Shown: positions 16,859 through 27,117 of the stretch, one piece after another
How positions within the stretch are numbered: position 1 is the stretch's first letter
Layout: each line of letters opens with the position of its first letter
NCBI RefSeq assembly: GCF_007655005.1
Contig: NZ_SZVW01000008.1
Location: 62,001 to 126,000 of the forward strand
Source: Streptomyces tibetensis
Lineage (GTDB): Bacteria; Actinomycetota; Actinomycetes; Streptomycetales; Streptomycetaceae
Length of the DNA stretch: 64,000 nt
Reading direction: 5' to 3'
The notes under the pieces: generated by a model
Databases searched by the model: none
What the model was told of the DNA's origin: nothing
The model's input: the letters and a program-made list of their open reading frames with translations, nothing else
Program-made: the position numbers and the translations under genes

Positions 16859-16923
16859 TGCCGGCCCAGGCCGGCGCGGCGGGCGGCCCCCGCACCCCCG
16901 GTACCGCAACAAGAGGAGAGACT

Positions 16924-17991
16924 GTGCCCACTGTGCCCCCGGCCTCGAAGACTGCCGAGGCGGTGGACGTGACCGCGCTGCTGGAGCGCGGCCGGACCCT
17001 GGCCACACCGGTACTGCGGGCGGCCGTCGACCGCCTGGCACCTCCCATGGACACTGTTGCCGCCTACCACTTCGGCTGGATCGACGCCCAGGGCAGGCCC
17101 GCGGAGGGGGACGGCGGCAAGGCCGTGCGCCCCGCCCTCGCGGTGCTGTCCGCCGAGGTCATGTCGTCCGCCCCCGAGACGGGCATCCCCGGCGCCGTCG
17201 CCGTGGAACTCGTCCACAACTTCTCCCTCCTGCACGACGACCTCATGGACGGCGACGAGCAGCGCCGTCACCGCGACACGGTGTGGAAGGTGCACGGGCC
17301 CGCCCAGGCCATCCTGGTCGGCGACGCCCTGTTCGCCCTGGCCAACGAGGTCCTCCTCGAACTCGGCACCGTCGAGGCCGGCCGCGCCACCCGCCGCCTG
17401 ACCACCGCCACCCGCGCCCTGATCGACGGCCAGGCCCAGGACATCTCCTACGAGCACCGCGACCGCGTCAGCGTCGAGGAGTGCCTGGAGATGGAGGGCA
17501 ACAAGACCGGCGCCCTGCTCGCCTGTGCCAGCTCCATCGGCGCGGTCCTCGGCGGCGCCGACGACCACACCGCCGACACCCTCGAGAAGTACGGCTACCA
17601 CCTGGGTCTCGCCTTCCAGGCCGTCGACGACCTGCTCGGCATCTGGGGCGACCCGGTCTCCACCGGCAAGCAGACCTGGAGCGACCTGCGCCAGCGCAAG
17701 AAGTCCCTGCCGGTCGTGGCCGCCCTCGCCGCCGGCGGCTCCGCCTCCGAGCGGCTCGGCGAGATCCTCGCCGCCGACGCCAAGAGCAGCGACTTCGAGA
17801 ACTTCTCCGAGGAGGAGTTCGCGGCCCGCGCCGCCCTCATCGAGGAGGCCGGCGGTCGCGAGTGGACCGCCGACGAGGCACGCCGTCAGCACACCATCGC
17901 CATCGAGGCCCTCGACGCCGTCGACATGCCCGACCGGGTGCGGGAACAGTTCACGGCCCTCGCGGACTTCGTCGTCGTACGGAAGAGATGA
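16924..17991 (+). CDS. polyprenyl (farnesyl-type) diphosphate synthase
   Basis: A 355-residue trans-prenyl diphosphate synthase with both aspartate-rich motifs: first LLHDDLMDGDEQRR, second FQAVDDLLGIWGD. It most likely supplies farnesyl diphosphate to hpnCD; chain length was not modelled. GTG 16924 is chosen because AGGAG at 16914-16918 sits 5 nt upstream; an ATG at 16858 overlapping the hpnE stop would add 22 residues of Pro/Gly-rich sequence. A short ORF and a hairpin separate it from shc. Confidence 0.9.
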   Translation: MPTVPPASKTAEAVDVTALLERGRTLATPVLRAAVDRLAPPMDTVAAYHFGWIDAQGRPAEGDGGKAVRPALAVLSAEVMSSAPETGIPGAVAVELVHNFSLLHDDLMDGDEQRRHRDTVWKVHGPAQAILVGDALFALANEVLLELGTVEAGRATRRLTTATRALIDGQAQDISYEHRDRVSVEECLEMEGNKTGALLACASSIGAVLGGADDHTADTLEKYGYHLGLAFQAVDDLLGIWGDPVSTGKQTWSDLRQRKKSLPVVAALAAGGSASERLGEILAADAKSSDFENFSEEEFAARAALIEEAGGREWTADEARRQHTIAIEALDAVDMPDRVREQFTALADFVVVRKR

Positions 17992-18020
17992 TCACTATCG
18001 GCCGAATAGCCCTCGCGTAG
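17988..18020 (+). CDS. possible 10-aa peptide after the prenyl synthase gene
   Basis: ATG 17988 overlaps the preceding TGA and reads MITIGRIALA before TAG 18018-18020. It ends just before the 18026-18059 hairpin. It may be only a chance coupling event; there is no ribosome binding site of its own. Confidence 0.25.
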   Translation: MITIGRIALA

Positions 18021-18025
18021 TCGCC

Positions 18026-18059
18026 GGCCGGTGCCGTGAGAGATCACGGAGCACCGGCC
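18026..18059 (+). terminator. intra-operon hairpin upstream of shc
   Basis: GGCCGGTG (18026-18033) pairs with CACCGGCC (18052-18059); inside it CCGTGA pairs with TCACGG around a GAGA tetraloop, with a 2-nt bulge. The stem is stable and lies between two genes of the operon, so it could be an attenuator, a partial terminator or an RNA-processing site setting shc level. Confidence 0.6.
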
Positions 18060-18113
18060 GACGGCGGACCCACAGCAGCTGCACACCTTGCACCACTGCA
18101 CGAAGGGGAAGCC

Positions 18114-20201
18114 ATGACAGCGACGACCGACGGAAGCACCGGGGCCCTGCCACCCCGCGCCGCCGCGGCCAGCGACACCGACACGCACACCCCCGGGGCG
18201 GCCGGGGTACCGGAAGCCGCCGCACGCGCCGCCCGGCGTGCCACCGACTTCCTGCTCTCCCTCCAGGACGCCGAGGGCTGGTGGAAGGGCGACCTCGAGA
18301 CCAACGTCACGATGGACGCCGAGGACCTGCTGCTCCGTCAGTTCCTGGGCATCCGCGACGAGAAGACCACGCAGGCCGCCGCCCTCCACATCCGCGGCGA
18401 GCAGGGCGAGGACGGCACCTGGGCCACCTTCTACGGCGGACCGAGCGAACTGTCCGCCACCATCGAGGCGTACGTCGCCCTCCGCCTGGCCGGTGACGCG
18501 CCCGAGGCCCCGCACATGGCCAGGGCCTCCGCCTGGATCCGCGCGCAGGGCGGCATCGCCGCCGCCCGGGTCTTCACCCGCATCTGGCTGGCCCTGTTCG
18601 GCTGGTGGAAGTGGGAGGACCTGCCCGAACTCCCGCCGGAGCTGGTCTTCTTCCCGAAGTGGGTGCCGCTCAACATCTACGACTTCGGCTGCTGGGCGCG
18701 CCAGACCATCGTCCCGCTGACGATCGTCTCCGCGAAGCGGCCGGTACGCCCCGCACCCTTCCCGCTCGACGAGCTGCACACCGACCCCGACCACCCCAAT
18801 CCGCCCAGACCCCTGGCGTCGCCGTTCAGTTGGGACGGGGCGTTCCAGCGGATGGACAAGGGCCTGCACGCCCTGCGGAAGATCGCGCCGCGCCGGCTGC
18901 GCAGAGCCGCCCTGAACAGCGCCGCCCGCTGGATCATCGAGCGGCAGGAGAACGACGGCTGCTGGGGCGGCATCCAGCCCCCGGCCGTGTACTCGATCAT
19001 CGCCCTGCACCTGCTCGGCTACGACCTCGAACACCCCGTGATGCGCGAGGGGCTGGCGTCCCTGGACCGGTTCGCCGTCTGGCGCGAGGACGGGGCCCGG
19101 ATGATCGAGGCCTGCCAGTCACCCGTGTGGGACACCTGCCTGGCCGCCATCGCCCTGGTCGACGCCGGACTGCCCGCCGACCACCCGCAGTTGGTGAAGG
19201 CGGCCGACTGGATGCTGGGCGAGGAGATCGTCCGGCCCGGTGACTGGTCCGTGAAGCGGCCCGGACTGCGGCCCGGCGGCTGGGCGTTCGAGTTCCACAA
19301 CGACAACTACCCCGACATCGACGACACCGCCGAGGTGATCCTCGCACTGCGCCGGATCACCCACCCCGACCCGGAGCGGCTGGACCGGGCCGTCGTGCGC
19401 GGCATGCGCTGGACGCTCGGCATGCAGTCGAAGAACGGGGCCTGGGCCGCGTTCGACGTCGACAACACCAGCCCGTTCCCGAACCGGCTGCCGTTCTGCG
19501 ACTTCGGCGAGGTCATCGACCCGCCCTCCGCCGACGTCACCGCGCACGTCGTGGAGATGCTCGCGGTGGAGGGCCTCGCCCACGACCCGCGCACCCGGCG
19601 CGGCATCGAGTGGCTGCTCGCCGAGCAGGAACCGGACGGCTCGTGGTTCGGGCGCTGGGGCGTCAACTACGTCTACGGCACCGGGTCCGTCGTGCCCGCG
19701 CTGACCGCCGCCGGCATCCCCGCCGCGCACCCGGCGATCCGACGGGCCGTGGCCTGGCTGGAGTCCGTCCAGAACGACGACGGCGGCTGGGGCGAGGACC
19801 TGCGCTCCTACAAGTACGTCAGGGAGTGGAGCGGCAAGGGCGCCTCGACCGCCTCGCAGACGGCATGGGCGCTGATGGCCCTGCTCGCGGCGGGGGAGCG
19901 CGACTCCAAGGCCGTCGAGCGCGGGGTCGAGTGGCTCGCCGCCACGCAGCGGGAGGACGGCTCCTGGGACGAGCCGTACTTCACCGGGACGGGCTTCCCA
20001 TGGGACTTCTCGATCAACTACCACCTCTACCGGCAGGTCTTCCCGCTCACCGCGCTCGGCAGGTATCTGCACGGGGAGCCCTTCGCCGGGAAGCCCCGGG
20101 AGAGCGGAAAGGCCGGGGAGCCGCGGGGCACCCGGAAGGCCGAGGAGCTTCCGGAGAGCGGGGACGGCGAGCCGCTGGCCGGGGCCAAGGGGAGCGGATG
20201 A
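18114..20201 (+). CDS. shc: squalene-hopene cyclase
   Basis: A 695-residue membrane-associated class II triterpene cyclase that turns squalene into hopene/hopanol. The catalytic acid motif is D401-I-D403-D404 in NYPDIDDTAEV, and DVDNTSPF with FCDFGEVIDPPSADVTAH follow as in characterised enzymes. At least six QW-type repeats are seen, such as QENDGCWGG, QSKNGAWAAF, QEPDGSWFGRW and QNDDGGWGED. ATG 18114 has GAAGGGGAA at the correct distance. The last 35 residues are a low-complexity Glu/Lys/Gly tail beyond the normal family end. It overlaps hpnG by 4 nt. Confidence 0.96.
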   Translation: MTATTDGSTGALPPRAAAASDTDTHTPGAAGVPEAAARAARRATDFLLSLQDAEGWWKGDLETNVTMDAEDLLLRQFLGIRDEKTTQAAALHIRGEQGEDGTWATFYGGPSELSATIEAYVALRLAGDAPEAPHMARASAWIRAQGGIAAARVFTRIWLALFGWWKWEDLPELPPELVFFPKWVPLNIYDFGCWARQTIVPLTIVSAKRPVRPAPFPLDELHTDPDHPNPPRPLASPFSWDGAFQRMDKGLHALRKIAPRRLRRAALNSAARWIIERQENDGCWGGIQPPAVYSIIALHLLGYDLEHPVMREGLASLDRFAVWREDGARMIEACQSPVWDTCLAAIALVDAGLPADHPQLVKAADWMLGEEIVRPGDWSVKRPGLRPGGWAFEFHNDNYPDIDDTAEVILALRRITHPDPERLDRAVVRGMRWTLGMQSKNGAWAAFDVDNTSPFPNRLPFCDFGEVIDPPSADVTAHVVEMLAVEGLAHDPRTRRGIEWLLAEQEPDGSWFGRWGVNYVYGTGSVVPALTAAGIPAAHPAIRRAVAWLESVQNDDGGWGEDLRSYKYVREWSGKGASTASQTAWALMALLAAGERDSKAVERGVEWLAATQREDGSWDEPYFTGTGFPWDFSINYHLYRQVFPLTALGRYLHGEPFAGKPRESGKAGEPRGTRKAEELPESGDGEPLAGAKGSG

Positions 20202-20839
20202 GCGCACAGCCCGCCCCGGCCCCGCTGCTGATCGCCTGCGCGCTCGGCATCGAGCAGTTCGCCCTGCGCGCGGGCGGCCGGGGCGAGGCCGGCGGGCCGG
20301 TCACGGTGCTGCGGACGGGCATGGGGCCGGCGGCCGCCGAGCGGGCCGTCACCCGCGTGCTGGCCGACCCGGCCCTGCGCGACGCCGCCGTCCTGGCCAC
20401 CGGCTTCTGCGCGGGCCTCGCGCCGGGCATGCACCCCGGCGATCTGGTCGTCGCCGAGGAGACCCGCGACCCGCGCGGCACGACGCCCTGCGTCGGGACC
20501 GAACTGCTGGTGAAGGAACTGGCCCGCGCGCTGCCCGGGCGGACCGTGCACACCGGGCCGCTGACCGGCTCCGACCACGTCGTGCGCGGCCCCGAACGGT
20601 CCGCTCTGCGCGCGACGGGCGCGATCGCGGTCGACATGGAGTCCGCCGTCACGCTCCTGAGCGCCGTGCGCGCGGGCGAGCGCCCGGTTGCGGCCGTCCG
20701 GGTGGTCGTGGACGCTCCTGAACATGAACTCGTCCGGATCGGCACGGTGCGCGGTGGAATATCAGCTTTCCGTGTTCTTCGTTCCGTCCTTCCCGCTTTC
20801 TTCGAATGGCACCGTTCCTTGCTGCTCCCCAGGAGGTGA
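20198..20839 (+). CDS. hpnG: adenosylhopane nucleosidase HpnG
   Basis: A 213-residue nucleoside-phosphorylase-fold protein that releases adenine from adenosylhopane to give ribosylhopane (or its phosphate). The fold is shown by VLRTGMGPAAAERAV, the ATGFCAGLAPGMHPGDLVVAEE segment and VDMESAVTLLSA, whose acidic DMES motif contacts the ribose. The gene is coupled to shc (ATGA) and ends 5 nt before hpnH. GC content falls in its last 100 nt relative to its neighbours. Confidence 0.9.
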   Translation: MSAQPAPAPLLIACALGIEQFALRAGGRGEAGGPVTVLRTGMGPAAAERAVTRVLADPALRDAAVLATGFCAGLAPGMHPGDLVVAEETRDPRGTTPCVGTELLVKELARALPGRTVHTGPLTGSDHVVRGPERSALRATGAIAVDMESAVTLLSAVRAGERPVAAVRVVVDAPEHELVRIGTVRGGISAFRVLRSVLPAFFEWHRSLLLPRR

Positions 20840-20844
20840 GCCAG

Positions 20845-21867
20845 ATGGCCATGCCGCTCCGACAGTCCATCAAGGTCGCTACATATTTGGCTGAACAGAA
20901 GATCCGTCGACGGGACAAGTTTCCGCTGATCGTCGAGCTGGAGCCACTGTTCGCCTGCAATCTCAAATGCGAGGGGTGCGGCAAGATCCAGCATCCGGCC
21001 GGGGTGCTCAAGCAGCGGATGCCGGTCGCCCAGGCCGTGGGGGCGGTCGTGGAGTCCGGCGCCCCGATGGTGTCCATCGCCGGCGGCGAGCCGCTGATGC
21101 ACCCGCAGATCGACGAGATCGTGCGTCAGCTGGTGGCCAAGCGGAAGTACGTCTTCCTCTGCACCAACGCGATGCTGCTGCGCAAGAAGATGGACGCGTT
21201 CACGCCGTCGCCCTACTTCGCCTTCGCGGTGCACATCGACGGGCTGCGGGAGCGGCACGACGAGTCGGTCGCCAAGGAGGGCGTGTTCGACGAGGCCGTG
21301 GAGGCGATCAAGGAGGCCAAGCGGCGCGGCTTCCGGGTCACCACCAACTCGACCTTCTTCAACACCGACACCCCGCAGACCATCATCGAGGTGCTCAACT
21401 TCCTCAACGACGACCTCCAGGTCGACGAGATGATGATCTCGCCCGCCTACGCCTACGAGAAGGCCCCCGACCAGGAGCACTTCCTCGGCGTGGAGCAGAC
21501 CCGCGAGCTGTTCAAGAAGGCCTTCTCCGGCGGCAACCGGCGGCGCTGGCGGCTCAACCACTCCCCGCTCTTCCTGGACTTCCTGGAGGGCAAGGTCGAC
21601 TTCCCGTGCACCGCGTGGGCCATCCCGAACTACTCGCTCTTCGGCTGGCAGCGCCCCTGCTACCTGATGAGCGACGGCTACGTGCCGACGTACCGGGAGC
21701 TGGTCGAGGACACCGACTGGGACAAGTACGGGCGCGGCAAGGACCCGCGCTGCGCCAACTGCATGGCGCACTGCGGCTACGAGCCCACCGCCGTCCTCGC
21801 CACCATGGGATCGCTCAAGGAGTCGCTGCGCGCCATGCGCGAGACGGTCTCCGGGAACCGGGAGTGA
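20845..21867 (+). CDS. hpnH: adenosyl-hopene synthase HpnH, radical SAM
   Basis: A 340-residue radical SAM enzyme that adds 5'-deoxyadenosyl to diploptene, the first step of C35 side-chain formation. The [4Fe-4S] cluster motif is C38-x3-C42-x2-C45 in [23 protein letters not shown] is the SAM-binding GGE segment. Further cysteines in [15 protein letters not shown] near the C-terminus are typical of this family. ATG 20845 is preceded by AGGAGG (20831-20836), the strongest ribosome binding site in the operon. Confidence 0.96.
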   Translation: MAMPLRQSIKVATYLAEQKIRRRDKFPLIVELEPLFACNLKCEGCGKIQHPAGVLKQRMPVAQAVGAVVESGAPMVSIAGGEPLMHPQIDEIVRQLVAKRKYVFLCTNAMLLRKKMDAFTPSPYFAFAVHIDGLRERHDESVAKEGVFDEAVEAIKEAKRRGFRVTTNSTFFNTDTPQTIIEVLNFLNDDLQVDEMMISPAYAYEKAPDQEHFLGVEQTRELFKKAFSGGNRRRWRLNHSPLFLDFLEGKVDFPCTAWAIPNYSLFGWQRPCYLMSDGYVPTYRELVEDTDWDKYGRGKDPRCANCMAHCGYEPTAVLATMGSLKESLRAMRETVSGNRE

Positions 21868-21871
21868 TGTC

Positions 21872-23029
21872 ATGACCGCTGTCCCGCTGGGTGTCCCCGA
21901 GGTGCCGGCCCGGCCGATCGCCGAGCGGCGCATCTCGCGCCGGATCCAGGTCGGTCCGGTAGCGGTCGGGGGCGGGGCCCCGGTGTCGGTGCAGTCGATG
22001 ACGACGACCCGCACGTCGGACGTCGGCGCCACGCTGCAGCAGATCGCGGAGCTGACCGCGTCCGGCTGCCAGATCGTCCGGGTCGCCTGCCCCACCCAGG
22101 ACGACGCCGACGCCCTCGCGACCATCGCGCGCAAGTCGCAGATCCCCGTGATCGCGGACATCCACTTCCAGCCGAAGTACGTGTTCGCGGCCATCGAGGC
22201 GGGCTGCGCGGCGGTCCGCGTCAATCCCGGCAACATCAAGCAGTTCGACGACCGGGTCAAGGAGATCGCCCAGGCGGCGAAGGACCACGGCACTCCGATC
22301 CGCATCGGCGTCAACGCAGGGTCGCTGGACCGGCGGCTGCTCCAGAAGTACGGCAGGGCGACCCCGGAGGCGCTCGTGGAGAGCGCGCTGTGGGAGGCGT
22401 CGCTGTTCGAGGAGCACGGCTTCCGGGACATCAAGATCTCCGTCAAGCACAACGACCCGGTCGTGATGATCGAGGCGTACCGGCAGCTGGCCGAACAGTG
22501 CGACTACCCGCTGCACCTGGGCGTGACGGAGGCGGGCCCGGCCTTCCAGGGCACGATCAAGTCGGCGGTGGCGTTCGGGGCGCTGCTCTCGCGCGGCATC
22601 GGCGACACGATCCGGGTGTCGCTGTCCGCGCCGCCGGCCGAGGAGGTCAAGGTCGGCATCCAGATCCTGCAGTCCCTCGGGCTCAAGGAGCGCCGGCTGG
22701 AGATCGTGTCGTGCCCGTCCTGCGGGCGCGCCCAGGTCGACGTCTACAAGCTCGCCGAGGAGGTCACGGCCGGGCTCGACGGCATGGAGGTGCCGCTGCG
22801 GGTCGCCGTCATGGGGTGTGTGGTCAACGGCCCCGGCGAGGCCCGCGAGGCCGACCTCGGCGTCGCTTCCGGCAACGGCAAGGGGCAGATCTTCGTGAAG
22901 GGCGAGGTCATCAAGACCGTCCCGGAATCCAAGATCGTCGAGACGCTGATCGAAGAGGCGATGAAGATCGCCGAGCAGATGGAGAACGACGGCGTGGGGT
23001 CGGGGGAGCCGGCCGTCACCGTGAGCTGA
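21872..23029 (+). CDS. ispG: 4-hydroxy-3-methylbut-2-enyl diphosphate synthase
   Basis: A 385-residue [4Fe-4S] enzyme of the methylerythritol phosphate pathway. Cluster ligands are C281-x2-C284 in [11 protein letters not shown] and C316 in [24 protein letters not shown] marks the TIM-barrel start. A copy inside a hopanoid operon is probably additional to a housekeeping ispG elsewhere, raising precursor supply when hopanoids are made; the second copy cannot be seen in this window. Four nt separate it from hpnH. Confidence 0.95.
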   Translation: MTAVPLGVPEVPARPIAERRISRRIQVGPVAVGGGAPVSVQSMTTTRTSDVGATLQQIAELTASGCQIVRVACPTQDDADALATIARKSQIPVIADIHFQPKYVFAAIEAGCAAVRVNPGNIKQFDDRVKEIAQAAKDHGTPIRIGVNAGSLDRRLLQKYGRATPEALVESALWEASLFEEHGFRDIKISVKHNDPVVMIEAYRQLAEQCDYPLHLGVTEAGPAFQGTIKSAVAFGALLSRGIGDTIRVSLSAPPAEEVKVGIQILQSLGLKERRLEIVSCPSCGRAQVDVYKLAEEVTAGLDGMEVPLRVAVMGCVVNGPGEAREADLGVASGNGKGQIFVKGEVIKTVPESKIVETLIEEAMKIAEQMENDGVGSGEPAVTVS

Positions 23030-23058
23030 GCAGCACGGAATCCGAAGGGGGCCCGAGC

Positions 23059-24954
23059 GTGACGATGCTGGAGAACATCCGGGGACCACGCGACCTGAAG
23101 GCGCTGTCCGAGGCGGAACTGGGGGAACTGGCTGAAGAGATCCGGGAGTTCCTGGTGCACGCGGTCGCCAGGACCGGCGGGCACCTGGGACCCAACCTGG
23201 GCGTGGTGGAGCTGACCATCGCCCTGCACCGGGTCTTCGAGTCACCGGCCGACCGCATCCTGTGGGACACCGGCCACCAGAGCTACGTCCACAAACTGCT
23301 GACCGGCCGCCAGGACTTCTCCAAGCTGCGCGGCAAGGGCGGCCTGTCCGGCTACCCCTCGCGCGAGGAGTCCGAGCACGATGTCATCGAGAACAGCCAC
23401 GCCTCCACCGCCCTCGGCTGGGCCGACGGACTCGCCAAGGCCCACCAGGTGCAGGGCGGGAAGGGCCATGTCGTCGCGGTCATCGGCGACGGGGCCCTCA
23501 CCGGCGGCATGGCCTGGGAGGCCCTGAACAACATCGCGGCCGCCAAGGACCGCCCGCTGATCATCGTCGTCAACGACAACGAACGCTCCTACGCCCCCAC
23601 CATCGGCGGCCTGGCCAACCACCTCGCGACCCTGCGCACGACCGACGGTTACGAGCGCGTCCTCGCTTGGGGCAAGGACGTGCTCCAGGGCACGCCCCTG
23701 GTCGGCAACACCCTCTACGAGGCTCTGCACGGCGCCAAGAAGGGCTTCAAGGACGCGTTCGCCCCGCAGGGGTTGTTCGAGGACCTGGGCCTGAAGTACC
23801 TGGGGCCGATCGACGGGCACGACACCGGGGCCGTGGAGTCCGCGCTGCGGCGCGCGAAGCGCTTCCACGGCCCGGTGCTGGTCCACTGCCTGACGGAGAA
23901 GGGCCGCGGCTACGAACCCGCCCTCGCCCACGAGGAGGACCACTTCCACACCGTCGGCGTGATGGACCCGCTGACCTGCGCACCGCTCTCCCCGGCGGGC
24001 GGCCCCTCCTGGACCTCCGTGTTCGGCGAGGAGATCGTCCGGATCGGCGAGGAGCGCGAGGACGTGGTGGCGATCACCGCCGCCATGTTGCACCCGGTCG
24101 GTCTCGGTGCCTTCGCCGAGCGGTTCCCGGACCGGGTGTGGGACGTCGGCATCGCCGAGCAGCACGCGGCCGTGTCCGCGGCCGGCCTGGCGACGGGCGG
24201 TCTGCACCCGGTCGTCGCCGTCTACGCCACCTTCCTCAACCGCGCCTTCGACCAGTTGCTCATGGACGTGGCCCTGCACCGCTGCGGGGTGACCTTCGTG
24301 CTGGACCGGGCCGGTGTCACCGGCGTCGACGGGGCCTCCCACAACGGCATGTGGGACATGTCCGTCCTCCAGGTCGTGCCCGGGCTCAGGATCGCCGCGC
24401 CGCGCGACGCCGACCAGTTGCGCGCCCAGCTGCGCGAGGCCGTCGCCGTGGACGACGCGCCGACCCTCGTGCGCTTCCCCAAGGAGTCCGTCGGCCCGGC
24501 GGTCCCGGCGGTCGACCGGGTGGGCGGACTGGACGTGCTGCACCGCTCGCCCGAACCGCAGGCCCTCCTGGTGGCCGTCGGTGTGATGGCGCCGGTCTGC
24601 CTGCAGGCCGCCGAGCTGCTGGAAGCGCGCGGCATCGGCTGCACCGTCGTCGACCCCCGCTGGGTCAAACCCGTCGACCCGGCGCTCCCGCAACTCGCCG
24701 CCGAGCACCGCCTCGTCGCCGTCGTCGAGGACAACAGCCGCGCCGCCGGGGTCGGCTCGGCCGTGGCGCTCGCCCTGGGCGACGCCGAGGTCGACGTACC
24801 GGTACGGCGGTTCGGCATCCCGGAGCAGTTCCTCGCGCACGCCAAGCGCGGTGAGGTGCTCGCCGACATCGGCCTGACACCCGTCGAGGTCGCCGGACGG
24901 ATCGGCGCGAGCCTGGCCGTCAAGGAAGAGCTGTCCAAGGAGCCAGAGGAATGA
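23059..24954 (+). CDS. dxs: 1-deoxy-D-xylulose-5-phosphate synthase
   Basis: A 631-residue thiamine-diphosphate enzyme that commits pyruvate and glyceraldehyde-3-phosphate to isoprenoids. Motifs: [16 protein letters not shown] and [16 protein letters not shown] (ThDP binding), then the transketolase-like pyrimidine-binding [17 protein letters not shown], and the C-terminal [15 protein letters not shown] 23059 has GAAGGGG 9 nt upstream; ATG 23065 is an alternative. It overlaps hpnO by 4 nt. Like ispG it is likely a second, pathway-dedicated copy. Confidence 0.95.
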   Translation: MTMLENIRGPRDLKALSEAELGELAEEIREFLVHAVARTGGHLGPNLGVVELTIALHRVFESPADRILWDTGHQSYVHKLLTGRQDFSKLRGKGGLSGYPSREESEHDVIENSHASTALGWADGLAKAHQVQGGKGHVVAVIGDGALTGGMAWEALNNIAAAKDRPLIIVVNDNERSYAPTIGGLANHLATLRTTDGYERVLAWGKDVLQGTPLVGNTLYEALHGAKKGFKDAFAPQGLFEDLGLKYLGPIDGHDTGAVESALRRAKRFHGPVLVHCLTEKGRGYEPALAHEEDHFHTVGVMDPLTCAPLSPAGGPSWTSVFGEEIVRIGEEREDVVAITAAMLHPVGLGAFAERFPDRVWDVGIAEQHAAVSAAGLATGGLHPVVAVYATFLNRAFDQLLMDVALHRCGVTFVLDRAGVTGVDGASHNGMWDMSVLQVVPGLRIAAPRDADQLRAQLREAVAVDDAPTLVRFPKESVGPAVPAVDRVGGLDVLHRSPEPQALLVAVGVMAPVCLQAAELLEARGIGCTVVDPRWVKPVDPALPQLAAEHRLVAVVEDNSRAAGVGSAVALALGDAEVDVPVRRFGIPEQFLAHAKRGEVLADIGLTPVEVAGRIGASLAVKEELSKEPEE

Positions 24955-26366
24955 CCACCGCCGAATCCGCGTCGGAGTCGTCGCAGGCCGGGGAGTTCGA
25001 CCTCGGCAGGCTGCTGGCCGACCGCGGAGCCGAGCGCTACGAGCTGCACACCCGGTACCTCAACCACCAGCTCCCGCGCATGCTGCACACCATCGGCTTC
25101 GACAAGGTCTACGAGCGCGCCGAGGGCGCCTACTTCTACGACGCGGACGGCGACGACTACCTGGACATGCTCGCCGGGTTCGGGGTGATGGGCCTCGGCC
25201 GCCACCACCCCGTGATCCGCAAGGCGCTGCACGACGTCCTGGACGCGCAGCTGGCCGATCTCACCCGGTTCGACTGCCAGCCGCTGCCGGGCCTGCTGGC
25301 CGAGAAGCTGCTCGCCCACAGCCCGCACCTGGACCGGGTGTTCTTCGGCAACAGCGGCACGGAGGCGGTCGAGGGCGCGTTGAAGTTCGCCCGATTCGTC
25401 ACGGGCAGGCCCAGGGTCCTGTACTGCGCACACGCCTTCCACGGACTCACCACCGGCTCCCTGTCCGTCAACGGCGAATCCGGCTTCCGCGACGGCTTCG
25501 CCCCGCTGCTGCCGGACACGGCCGTCCCGCTCGGCGACCTCGACGTGCTGGAGAGGGAGCTGAGGAAGGGCGACGTCGCCGCGCTGATCGTCGAGCCGAT
25601 CCAGGGCAAGGGGGTCCTCACGGGCCCGCCCGGCTGGCTGCGGGCCGCGCAGGAGCTGCTGCACCGGCACAAGGCGCTGCTCATCGCCGACGAGGTGCAG
25701 ACGGGCCTCGGCCGCACCGGCGACTTCTACGCCTATCAGCACGAGGAGGGCGTGGAGCCCGACCTGGTGTGCGTGGCCAAGGCACTCTCCGGTGGTTATG
25801 TGCCGGTCGGCGCCACGATCGGCAAGGACTGGATCTTCAAGAAGGTCTACTCGTCGATGGACCGGGTCCTGGTCCACTCGGCGAGCTTCGGGTCCAACGC
25901 CCAGGCCATGGCGGCCGGCCTCGCGGTGCTGTCGGTGATGGAGAACGAGCAGATCGTCGCGAACGTTCGGGCCACCGGTGAGCGGCTGCGGTCCCGGCTG
26001 GCCGCGCTCACGGACCAGTACGAGATGCTCGCCGAGGTGCGCGGCCGGGGGCTGATGATCGGCATCGAGTTCGGCCGGCCGCAGTCGCTGAAGCTGCGCG
26101 GCCGCTGGACGATGCTCCAGGCGGCGCGCAAGGGGCTCTTCGCACAGATGGTCGTGGTGCCGCTGCTGCAGAAGCACCGGATCCTCACTCAGGTCTCCGG
26201 CGACCACATGGAGGTGATCAAGCTGATCCCGCCGCTGATCATCGGCGAGCGCGAGGTGGACCGGTTCGTCGACGCCTTCACGGCCGTGATGGACGACGCG
26301 CACAACGGCGGGCTGGTGTGGGATTTCGGCAAGACGCTCGTGAAGCAGGCCGTGGCCAACCGCTGA
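24951..26366 (+). CDS. hpnO: class III aminotransferase HpnO
   Basis: A 471-residue PLP-dependent class III aminotransferase, placed last in the enzyme series and therefore the candidate that aminates ribosylhopane to aminobacteriohopanetriol. The cofactor site is visible in [30 protein letters not shown] and [15 protein letters not shown], where the AKALSGG lysine forms the Schiff base. Length is normal. The ATGA overlap with dxs puts it in the same operon. Its stop is followed within 20 nt by paired operator-like dyads that precede the next gene. Confidence 0.92.
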   Translation: MTTAESASESSQAGEFDLGRLLADRGAERYELHTRYLNHQLPRMLHTIGFDKVYERAEGAYFYDADGDDYLDMLAGFGVMGLGRHHPVIRKALHDVLDAQLADLTRFDCQPLPGLLAEKLLAHSPHLDRVFFGNSGTEAVEGALKFARFVTGRPRVLYCAHAFHGLTTGSLSVNGESGFRDGFAPLLPDTAVPLGDLDVLERELRKGDVAALIVEPIQGKGVLTGPPGWLRAAQELLHRHKALLIADEVQTGLGRTGDFYAYQHEEGVEPDLVCVAKALSGGYVPVGATIGKDWIFKKVYSSMDRVLVHSASFGSNAQAMAAGLAVLSVMENEQIVANVRATGERLRSRLAALTDQYEMLAEVRGRGLMIGIEFGRPQSLKLRGRWTMLQAARKGLFAQMVVVPLLQKHRILTQVSGDHMEVIKLIPPLIIGEREVDRFVDAFTAVMDDAHNGGLVWDFGKTLVKQAVANR

Positions 26367-26378
26367 GAACGGGGGCTT

Positions 26379-26413
26379 TTGCCTGTGAGGCAAGAAATTT
26401 GCCGCTGAGGCAA
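26379..26413 (+). promoter_or_regulatory. tandem dyad operator upstream of the XRE-cupin regulator
   Basis: Two near-identical palindromes, TTGCCTGTGAGGCAA (26379-26393) and TTGCCGCTGAGGCAA (26399-26413), are offset by exactly 20 bp, about two helical turns. They lie between hpnO and the regulator gene. TTGCCT could also act as part of a -35 element. Likely bound by the adjacent XRE-cupin protein (autoregulation), by inference. Confidence 0.7.
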
Positions 26414-26433
26414 GGCTCCGGCTGAATGGAGGC

Positions 26434-27117
26434 ATGAGCTCCCCCGAGACCGAGCGGCCCCCCGAGACCGAGCGGCCCCCCGAGACCGAGCGGCCCCCCG
26501 GGGCCGACGCGTCGGCCGACCCGGCGGCCGGTGCGCTGCCGCCCGTGGTGGCGCCGCAGCTGCGGGCGCTGCGGCGCCAGGCCTCCCTGACGCTGGAGGC
26601 CGCGGCCCGCACCGCCGGGCTGTCGCCCGCCCACCTCTCCCGTCTTGAGACCGGACAGCGCCAGCCTTCGCTGCCGATGCTGCTCGCACTGGCCCGTATC
26701 TACGGTACGACCGTCTCCGAGCTGCTCGGCGAGACGGTCGCCGACCGGGACGCCGTCATCCGCGCAACCGACATGGAACCCACCGCGGCGGGCGGCTGGA
26801 CCTACTGGCAGGCCGGCGCCCCCGGCCGCGGGATGCAGGCCCTGCGGGTCCACGTCCCCCACGGCTCCCAGGGCGACATCGTGCGCGTCCATCCCGGCGA
26901 GGAGTGGCTCCACGTGCTGCGCGGCCGGCTGCGGCTGCGCCTCGGGGACACCACGCACCGGCTGGCGGCCGGTGACAGCGCCCACTTCGACTCGCTCACC
27001 CCGCACCGGATCGCCGCCGAGGACCACGACGGCGTCGACCTGCTCTTCGTCCACACCCTGCTGCAGAGCCCCACGGCCGCCCTGTGCCTGGGCCCCACCC
27101 CCGGAGACCTGTCATGA
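26434..27117 (+). CDS. XRE family regulator with cupin domain
   Basis: A 227-residue regulator: a proline-rich start made of three 18-bp repeats encoding ETERPP, an XRE helix-turn-helix (about residues 45-98, with LTLEAAARTAGLSPAHLSRLETGQ) and a C-terminal cupin (HVPHGSQGDIVRVHPGEEWLHVLRGRL) that probably binds a small ligand. The GGAGG at 26428-26432 is only 1 nt from the ATG at 26434, so initiation may be weak. It lies directly behind the hopanoid genes, with its own paired operators upstream, and overlaps a membrane peptide gene at its end. A role in hopanoid control is plausible but unproven. Confidence 0.87.
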   Translation: MSSPETERPPETERPPETERPPGADASADPAAGALPPVVAPQLRALRRQASLTLEAAARTAGLSPAHLSRLETGQRQPSLPMLLALARIYGTTVSELLGETVADRDAVIRATDMEPTAAGGWTYWQAGAPGRGMQALRVHVPHGSQGDIVRVHPGEEWLHVLRGRLRLRLGDTTHRLAAGDSAHFDSLTPHRIAAEDHDGVDLLFVHTLLQSPTAALCLGPTPGDLS

